25,688 bases of DNA, from NCBI RefSeq assembly GCF_001949145.1, contig NW_019091432.1, forward strand, positions 1,889,758 to 1,915,445. The letters run 5' to 3'. Numbering within the stretch: the stretch's first letter is position 1; every line of letters begins with the position of its first letter. The translations under genes and the position numbers were made by a program. The notes beneath the pieces are model-generated. The model was not told the DNA's origin and did no database searches. It was given only the letters and a program-made list of their open reading frames with translations. Shown here in pieces: positions 10,350 through 17,700 of the stretch. This DNA comes from Acanthaster planci (Eukaryota > Echinodermata > Asteroidea > Valvatida > Acanthasteridae).

Positions 10350-10459
10350 ATTTTACCATTTACATGTATGCTTAGAATTTTCCAGTTCAGTCTTGTAGCC
10401 TAGGATTTGAGTACAAGGTGTTAAACGATGTCCGGACATGGAATTTCATCCATATTCGT
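10350..10459 (-). repeat. Inverted repeat, right arm (pairs with 8563-8670)
   Basis: The reverse complement of 8563-8670 with few differences. It lies inside the DNA that interrupts the LINE, while its partner lies outside and upstream of the LINE. The pair therefore cannot simply be the terminal repeats of one intact insertion unless the LINE fragment was carried along. Similarity stops abruptly near 10350 on one side and 10459 on the other. Confidence 0.75.
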
Positions 10460-10741
10460 CAGTCGTCATGTCCAGGCAATCGGTGGCAAAAAGCGCTTTT
10501 TCAAAAATGGCAGGCTGTAAGTCACATGTCAACGGCATTATAAAAAAACCAGTGTCGCATAAAATAATAAAGAGACGAGACCATGGCAACATGAATATGT
10601 ATGCTAACTTATGTATTATCTGTTTACACGATAGGACACTACAGGTACGAACGGTACACACAACACACGGACGTTGACAAACACAAATCAAGCCTACTGA
10701 AGCATGAAGTAGGGTTCTTGTTTGCCAGGGCAACGCTGACA

Positions 10742-12738
10742 GTCATCATTTCTGTTCCTGCTTTTGCGACAACTGTGGTGTGCCACAATTTAGCTCTTCA
10801 TTATTTTGGACATTTACAAGAAATTAGGTTTCGACTCAAAATTCATTCGCTTCACTCCTGGAAATCATTGATTATGATTCAGATATCGGTGCACCAGTGT
10901 CTACATCATCTCCCACCACCAAAGGTAGAAACAAATTTGACCAAAGGGCTAAAAGCGGTTCTATTGGTAGTCGTCGTGTCCACCACATGAAAGGCAAAGC
11001 TTCTAGTATCCGCATCAAGTCTCTGAATTTACAAGGACTTTCAAACAAGAAACAGGCCCTTGCCAATAAGATCTTTGAACACTGACCACATGTCGTTCTG
11101 GCCACTGAGACTTGGCTTTCTCCAGAAGTCGGTACCAGTGAGTGCTACCCTTCAAATTACACCATCTTTTGGAAACACCGCTTAGAAGTCAAGAAAAAGG
11201 AAGAGGCGGGGTCCTTATTGACGTAAGGGATGATGTCATTATCACACATTTCCCTGAACTTGATGTGGACACAGATGTTTTGTGGGTTACACTACAGATG
11301 GTCAACAGCAAACCAGTTTTTGATGGGTGGATTCTATCGTCAACCCAAACTGGGTGCTGAATCCCAACACAAACTTCATGAGTCACTGCAGAAAGTTGAC
11401 TTAACCAAGAACCCCAATGTACGGCTAGGAGGGGACTTCATTGTTCCGGATATAGACTGGACGGTTCCAACAAGAAAGCCAGCCGAAAATTGCATCTACA
11501 GCAAGGACATTGCTTCTTCTTTACTGAACTTAATTGATGACTTATCTCTTCATCAGTTTACAGGTCAACCAAGTTGATCAGACAACTCCTCTCAGTCACT
11601 TATCCTCACGCTTTCCCACCAGTCATCCCCAACCCAGGGATATCCCATCATCGTATAAGAGCTCCAGGCATAATCTACCTTGGATGTCCCAGCCACTCAA
11701 ACAACTCATCCAGAGAAAAAACAGAGCCTTTTAAGTTGCCAAAAAAGAACAGCACTCACCATGATTGGGATAGGTATTAGCACCTCTGCAAATGTGTTCA
11801 GAAAGAATTAAGGAAAGCAGAACACAGCTATCTCTGCATGACAGTGTTTGAATCGCTTTGTACAGACTCAGAGAATGTCTTGTCCTTCGTACAGTTGTCA
11901 TAAAGAGTAGACGTAATGAACCAACAGGCATCAGTGCTTTGTGGAATGGTCAAACTTGTCAGTTCAATGCGGGAGAGAGCTGAAACTCTTACCAGTTCAG
12001 ATCTGTTTTCACAAGGGAAGGTACTTCTTCACTACCTAAAGTTTGTGGCAGAAAACTTCCACCAATACCACCACTCCAAATCCAACTAGATGGCATTTTT
12101 CAAGCTGCTCCAAATTAATCACCAGACAAGGCTCCTGGACCAGATGTTGTTCACCCTTTCATTTTGAATGCATCAGAAATCACTCCTGCGCTTACTACAA
12201 TATTCAATCAAAGTCTTCTCACTGGCCTTGTCCCAGCTGACCGGTCTAAGACAAATATTACCCCTATTCCTAAGAAAGGAACCCGCACTGGTAAGTCAAA
12301 TTACAGGCGTGTTTCTTCTGTTTGTTGCAAGATCGTTGAGCATATAATTTACAATTGTCCAATTACATTCTCATCAGGTGCTGCATCATCATAAGTATCT
12401 AGGAGTTACCTTGTCATCTGATTTCAAATGAAACTCTCATATTGATACCGCTGTCTCCAAAGCAATGGTGTGATTGGTTTCCTCCACCGTAACCCGGGTA
12501 GGGCCCCTCAGAAAGTTAAGATTCAAGCTGTATGTAGATATGGAAGACCATCTTCAGTTCAACATAAGGGACATCAACATTTGGAAAACAAGATCACAAA
12601 ACCCCTATCACTACGAGTTCCTTCAACCCTAACCAAGTGTTTTCAACAATCATTCCCACATCAGCCAGGTACTGGCATGACTGGAATCAACTACCATATA
12701 TTCAGCTACCTTAAAAACATGTAAAAAAGTTTGAATAG
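10742..12738 (+). pseudogene. CR1-like LINE, 3' part: APE endonuclease and deleted reverse transcriptase
   Basis: The LINE resumes with the last Cys pair of its zinc finger (CDNCGVPQFSSSLF). An APE-type endonuclease follows with frame breaks: SLNLQGLSNKKQALANKIF, ATETWLS (about 11104-11124), GRGGVLIDVRDDV (about 11200-11240), GGFYRQP, and GGDFIVPDIDW (11428-11460). The usual Asn after GDF in this motif is Ile. The reverse transcriptase begins DKAPGPDVVHPFIL (from 12125) and continues through LVPADRSKTNITPIPKKG and CCKIVEHIIY. It then jumps near 12350-12385 to HKYLGVTLSSDFK, so the catalytic YADD-type core is gone. The C-terminal signature WHDWNQLP is at 12673-12696, and that frame ends at TAG 12736-12738. 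Stops and frameshifts throughout make it a dead copy. Confidence 0.85.
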
Positions 12739-12897
12739 ATAATCCACCAACCTCTGACCTGAATTGAGTGATGTTCCAGTTGGAGCTGTTCAATCAACAA
12801 TCCAGATCCACTCAGATACAAGCACAAGTTCCTTACTGTTAAGATTCGAGTCCAAAACAGAAAAGTTATGAAATAGGGGCTTGCTTAGCTCTACTAA

Positions 12898-13117
12898 GTG
12901 GAGCGTTAGTATTCCTCTTTTCGATTTCGGATGGGATCGTCATACTAACACTCCACACCTGTACATACAATAAGGTTGAAACGGTTCTTAAAAATTCCAA
13001 AGACTCACCAAAAATACCTCTATCACCACCTACTGGCTTCCGTAAATGCTAATGTCAAACGGTCGGGGCTTCAATGATATTTCTGACTTCAAAGTCTGTC
13101 AAAATCCAACCGTTTTC
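12898..13117 (+). repeat. Inverted repeat A, left arm
   Basis: 220 bases that recur inverted at 13388-13613. The outer end is itself a hairpin (12898-12956): GTGGAGCGTTAGTAT pairs with ATACTAACACTCCAC at 14 of 15 positions. Shared interior blocks include CCAAAGACTCACCAAAAATA and CTCTATCACCACCTACTGGC. It starts about 160 bases after the end of the LINE frame. The family is not recognised. Confidence 0.85.
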
Positions 13118-13202
13118 GCTCGCCACACGCACAGCACTTGAACTTTTTGCCGCCTGCACCTTTCAAATGCATGTAGCAAGATTTAGAATATGCAGTAACT
13201 CT

Positions 13203-13387
13203 ATGGGCGAAACATGGTACTCCCAGAAACACGCATGAGCGGCCTATACGTAGTCTGGGCACAAGACTTGTTGATCGTGACAGTTGGGAGCGCTACCATT
13301 AACTGTTTCCTCTTTGGGCGAACATGGTCCGCTAACGAAACCACAGGAGAGGCCCAAAAGTAGTCAGGGCACAAAATGTACTGACCA
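13203..13387. repeat. Direct repeat pair inside the palindrome spacer (13203-13278, 13315-13387)
   Basis: Both copies contain, in order, TGGGCGAA(A)CATGGT, a GAAAC.AC block, GAG.GGCC, GTAGTC, and GGGCACAA. The period is about 112 bases. They fill most of the 270-base spacer between the arms of inverted repeat A. On the - strand both lie in one open frame (13734-13201), but the two copies are read in different frames relative to each other, so the similarity is at DNA level. Confidence 0.6.
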
Positions 13388-13613
13388 GAAAACGGTAGGA
13401 TTTTGACAGATTTTGAAGACAGAAATATCACTGAAGCCCCAACCTTTTGATGTTTGCATTTACGGAAGCCAGTAGGTGGTGATAGAGGTATTTTTGGTGA
13501 GTCTTTGGAATTTTTGAGAACCGTTTTAACCTTACTATATGTATAGGCGTGGAGCATTAGTAAGACGATCCCGTCCAAAATCAAAAAAGAGGAATAGCCT
13601 AGTAATGCTCCAC
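13388..13613 (-). repeat. Inverted repeat A, right arm
   Basis: The reverse complement of 12898-13117, roughly 85-90% alike by eye. Its outer end again forms a hairpin (13549-13613): GTGGAGCATTA pairs with TAATGCTCCAC, with the central GATC flank conserved. Repeat B follows at once (13619), so B and A together look like one longer unit in - orientation. Confidence 0.85.
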
Positions 13614-13618
13614 TTACA

Positions 13619-13732
13619 CCTAGTCCCACTAGTGTGGCACGGACCCTCACCACCGCTCCATCCTCAGCCACACATCCATATACGCAATTTCGTTTTGGCG
13701 TAGTGAAATCTTCGGCGCACCCTCTTATAATC
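13619..13732 (-). repeat. Inverted repeat B, left copy (pairs with 14103-14232)
   Basis: Its reverse complement carries ATTATAA.AGGGTGCGCC, AAGATTTCAC, ACGCC, GGATGTGTGGC and GAGGGTCCGTGCCACAC. All recur in + orientation at 14103-14232. It directly adjoins the right arm of repeat A. Confidence 0.8.
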
Positions 13733-14102
13733 ATGGGTGCAATTTTAAAAAATACATGATCCTTTAACTTGCTTTCTAAAAAAATATTAACTTACATGTA
13801 CGTGCATAATCACTCAGTCCGCAAGACTTCAGTTGTATATTAGAATTTAGATATGTTTTGTGTAGTTACGTTTATTAGTTGGTAGAGTTCTTGAAATGGA
13901 ACAGCCGTCTGCGGGCCGGGGTCAAGTGATGTAAAGTTTAATAGACTCACTTTAATTTAAAGATGGCGTGTGAGACCGTGAGATTGAATGGGTAAAAGGC
14001 AAAAAGACTGGAAAATACCAGAAGATTGTGATTGAAATCATTCAATAGTGGAGAAACTACACATGTAAGGAACATTTGTGTGGGCAAAAAAAATTGCGGC
14101 TA
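13733..14102. other. Spacer between the B copies; possible distal promoter sequence
   Basis: No gene is seen. An A/T-rich part (13740-13790) is followed by a more GC-rich part near 13905-13925. An AAGATGGCG motif at 13960-13968 matches the core of YY1-type promoter sites, so an alternative upstream promoter or 5' exon for the downstream gene is possible but unproven. Confidence 0.3.
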
Positions 14103-14232
14103 CAATTATAATAGGGTGCGCCAAAGATTTCACCACGCCGACAAGAAATTACGTAGGCCTATACATGTACATGTATACGTACGGATGTGTGGCCGAGTAG
14201 TGAGGGTCCGTGCCACACACGTGGGGCTACAC
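14103..14232 (+). repeat. Inverted repeat B, right copy, with an internal palindromic insertion
   Basis: Matches the reverse complement of 13619-13732 but carries about 24 extra bases around 14155-14182, including TACATGTACATGTATACGTA. The copy ends about 280 bases before the coilin start codon, so it lies in or beside the promoter region. Confidence 0.75.
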
Positions 14233-14511
14233 TTGTGCTTACACGTGGTGCTTGGCTTGGCGTACGGTTTCGTAACAAGTCGACTTGGACGGTGGGTACG
14301 TGACCTGCCGAATTCGCAATTAAGTACGATTAATTTCGACAAGCCCGTCTGCCTTCTAACATCATGACTAAGTTCAACCTCACGTCATTGATACTGGAAC
14401 AGGTTTGGGACAACCACGACGGGCATTTCCACAGCAAATGTTCCCGCGCCATGCCTGAGAGTGCCAAGTTGTAGCCCGCCCTCTCTCGCTTTATCGGCGA
14501 AGCATTCAAAC
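14233..14511 (+). promoter_or_regulatory. Putative coilin promoter / 5' UTR with short upstream frames
   Basis: CpG content rises here compared with the surroundings. A TTCCCGCGCC motif at 14441-14450 resembles an E2F site, and a CACGTCA motif at 14381-14387 resembles half of a CRE/ATF site. No TATA box is obvious. Two short overlapping upstream frames precede the coilin ATG: 14438-14458 (6 codons plus stop) and 14451-14474 (7 codons plus stop). They matter only if transcription starts upstream of them. The start site is not visible from sequence alone, and factor binding is inference. Confidence 0.4.
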
Positions 14512-14750
14512 ATGGCTGCCTCCATGAGACTGCGGCTACATTTTGACGGGAATGTTTGTACGCAGATTTCACCGAGAAAATGCTGGTTCTTGGTCAATTT
14601 AGACAGTTGCAATGTTGTAGCAGACTTAGAATACTTGATAAGACAGCGGTTTGAGCTCGATCGGAGATTAAAAATCCATTTGTACCTGGATGATTTTCTG
14701 CTACCATCAATGGAGAAAATTCACGTTGTTCGGGATAACGATACGTTGTG
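14512..14750 (+). CDS. COIL: Coilin exon 1: N-terminal domain
   Basis: Starts at ATG 14512 (MAASMRLRLHFDG). An in-frame upstream extension has no ATG. It contains LIRQRF and ends in HVVRDNDTL plus two bases of a split Trp codon, followed by donor GTGAGC. It encodes most of the ubiquitin-like self-association domain. Confidence 0.92.
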
Positions 14751-17700
14751 GTGAGCAGGGTTGACGCAGCTGTTAAGCACGATCAGTTTAGTTGCCATGC
14801 CAGTAACAGAGTAAAAGTATATTCATATGGGTTCACAGTCAAATATCCACTGCCTAACATAAATACTTGTATGATACAGGCGTGGACCGGTTATTTTACA
14901 GAACAAGTAAACTCTGGCGAGTAAATTAAGACACTGATTGAAAAGGCAGAAGTTTCATATCTAATGAGGTACCAGTCCTTGATTTCACAAGGCTTTGTAA
15001 ATGCCAGCAACAATATGCAGATAACACTTGTTGGGAATTGATTCTCAGACTTTGTAAAAAGCATGACCAAGGTCATGAAACAAGAAGCCAAATTACATTT
15101 CACTAAGAAGAATGCTCAGGACTTGGCATTTTGGCAATGAAGAAACTAAAGACTAAAGGTCAATTTAATTTGAATCTGTGAATCAGACACATGATAATGT
15201 GGTCCATATATGTGCGCAATGAATTTTTGTTTTAGTTGACTAAATAAGTTAACCTCTCATATAACAGCCAAGGTGTTGAGTATCCGTTCATGCCACTTTT
15301 ATACAGGATCAAGCTGACTGAGATGGAAAGTCACCTTCTCCAAAGACTTGACGAACAGAGTGAAGAAAGTTCATCTGACCCAGAAAAGCAACAAGAGAAA
15401 AAAAGAACGAGCAAACCTAGAAAAAGGAAGTCCCACACAAGGCCTGAAACAAAGCAGAGAAAACAGAAGAGTAGATGTAACAAGCATGACAGCCATCTAG
15501 ATCAAAACACATCTGATCATAGAAGTGTTGAGTTTCAGACAGAGGGGAAAAATTGGGGGGATAGGAAACAACACTCCAAGAAGATGAAGACAGATCATCC
15601 AGAAAAGAGATTGGAAGCTCCATCTCCACTCCAAACTGAGTCAAATAACGTAGATAAAGCAAACACAAGTTTGAAATCTAGTACAGGTAGCATTCAAGAT
15701 CATTGTGAGAAGTCCAAAAAAACGTCAAGTCAAGATTCAACTCGTGTAACATCAGTGGTAAAAAAAACAAAAAGAAACAAAGATGTAACTGAAAGAAAAA
15801 GCAGCTCTATCAATCAAAGAAAACTAAAGGAGGACAGAACTGGTGATTGGTCAATGTTAGCCACAAGTTACCATCAGCTTGCCTCAGGAACTGAAAGTAG
15901 TGTCACTGAAGAAAGTGAAGTACAAGGTATGGTTTCAACTCAAGCATCTGGATTGATGTCCAATGCACCAAAGCATGCAAGTTCAAGGGATATTGTGACT
16001 GATGTGGCCTCCAGTTTATGCCAGGACGAGAATGGAAAGGCAAATGTTGGCCAAAGTTCAAGAGAGGAGACCAGAACACAGAATGTTGTTAGCAAAAAGA
16101 AGCTGAAGCCCATCTGCTCAGCAGGTCATATTCGGTTTGAGTCGGACTCTGACTCGTGCTCAGAAGACTCAGCCCAAGCTAGTGAAGGGGCCAAAAGCCA
16201 GACAAGTAAAGAGCAAAGCAATGCAGAGAAAACTTTAACAAACTCGGAAGATCAAACACCGACAGGTACTGATCATCTGCTTGGTGAAAATAGGACTACA
16301 GATGAATCCGTGCCTGCTCCTCCTGCAAATGACATTCCAGAGTTGCAGCCTTCTCCCTCTGGTCAGTTTTCCATCAAGGAACAGTTCCAGAACAACAGCA
16401 GCTCCTCTCCCAGAAAAGCATTCACTGCCAGAGGGAGGGGAGTTGTTAAAGGTAACAGAGGGAACTGGAACAAGAAGAATCAACTGGCAGCAAATCAGAC
16501 GAACAAGTCAACTATCGTTCAGGTACATGTACATTGAAGTCTTATGTAAGATATAGCATTTAAGCTGCTTTGCTGTGTGTTATGTAACATTTAGCATGTT
16601 ACCGTGACACTCAACAATCCTTAAAAATCCAAGCCAGAGGCTTTGCAAGATTAAGGAGGGTAGATCCAGTGTACTGTACCATGAACATTAGATGGGACTT
16701 GATTGCAGTACAAAAAAGGCACCAGTTGGTTCCTGCACATTGGTGGGTTTTGTAGGATTCAGGAAGACCCAATTAAAACATCAAGGCAGTTACAATTAGC
16801 ATTGCTCTTCCAAATGAACTCATGCTCTGCAGTATGCTTTTTTGGAAGGGGTTTACCACATTCACATATTAACTAACATGAAATTAACCTGTGGAAATAC
16901 ACGAGTTGGCTTTATATCCGAGTATGTTAAATTTTTATTACTTAAATTTATTTACACAGCCAGAGCTGCTCTCCACGTCCCATCTTTACTTATCAAGTAA
17001 ACATTGAAGAAAAGACTTTTGGAAGGTCTTCTTGCTGGAGGCTTATCATACTTGTTACATTCAGGAAAAGATTACGACAGTTTCATATTGAAATTCAGCA
17101 GTTCACTGTTCGACTTTGTGTTCAGATCACCAGCATCAGCTTTACAGCAACACCTATTCTGTCCTTTCAACAGTTTTTTTCCTTGCCCAATGTTATCTTG
17201 CTTAGAATGGACCATCAGAAGCTGTGCTCCCTGCCAAGGACTTTGGCTCTTTCCAACCACTGGTTGGCCCACCTAGACAAGGTGACATCATTGCCTACAA
17301 GGTAAATATTCAATCCTTGAAGTGGTTAAAAATTCAGCTTGTCTCAGTTTTTACAGTGTAATATTACAGTGGGGATGCCAAATATGAATTTTGAAAGATT
17401 GGGCAGAACTGTCACTCACTTTGTAGAAAACCATTCTTGAACTGTTTGCATCCCAAGAGGTAATTGGCTTCTTGTACTGTCTTTGTTGTTGACAAATTCT
17501 TGCTTCAAAATCCATTTGAATGCTGTTTTGATCTTCTGCAGATCCTGGAGTTGTCTGAATCTTACTGCCCCGAGCTTTCTAACTTCAAGGTAAGTGGATT
17601 TTTCTGTTCTTCCAAAAGCCAAGAGAGGTAACATTGTGTTGGTCAGTTATTTCTTACATACGAGTTACGCATTAATCTGTAATATAATTGTATTTCATGT

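Larger units (their letters stand above)
9169..10741. mobile_element. About 1.57 kb insertion interrupting the LINE zinc finger
   Basis: The LINE frame stops after LGHCHS at about 9168 and resumes with SHHFCSCFCDNCGVPQF at about 10742, so this segment is foreign to it. It holds an AT-rich part (9190-9660) with a two-copy tandem repeat, a small GTCCG/CGGAC hairpin at 9423-9436, a GC-richer patch (9675-9845), and one arm of the inverted repeat (10350-10459). No protein domain is recognised. A GTCAT motif occurs at both junctions (9156-9160 and 10742-10746) and might be the trace of a target-site duplication, but it is too short to be decisive. Alternatively, two LINE copies may have been juxtaposed by rearrangement. 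Confidence 0.5.
13201..13734 (-). other. 177-codon open frame across the palindrome, probably not a gene
   Basis: An uninterrupted ATG-started frame covers the spacer, the right arm of repeat A and the left copy of repeat B. It is the longest - strand frame in the window. The product has scattered Cys and a hydrophobic stretch (about residues 39-64), with no domain I recognise. Because it is made of palindrome arms and a DNA-level direct repeat, I read it as chance openness of a repeat. A lineage-specific protein of a mobile element remains possible. Confidence 0.25.

Noticed and set aside
10438-10990. Overlapping frames on both strands (79, 95 and 129 codons)
   Set aside because: They mix the inverted repeat arm, the insert and the LINE in the wrong frame. 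The LINE frame explains the part from 10742.
14032-14367. 111-codon + strand frame upstream of coilin
   Set aside because: Built from repeat B and promoter sequence; similarity to the 13734-13201 frame comes from the DNA repeat.
14461-14511. N-terminal extension of coilin in the same open frame
   Set aside because: No ATG in the extension; the ATG at 14512 has a good context and matches the MAAS start of vertebrate coilin.
15290-15306. ATG at 15290 as the start of a separate 415-codon gene
   Set aside because: The bases before 15307 are intronic. Exon 1 joins in frame and supplies the N-terminal coilin domain.
16961-16998. Possible coilin exon after a good acceptor (TTTATTTACACAG) reading PELLSTSHLYLS
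   Set aside because: Its donor is weak and its phase does not fit the next exon. Joining exon 2 directly to 17206 keeps the frame and matches human coilin (STIVQ-NGPSE versus STIIQ-NPVE).
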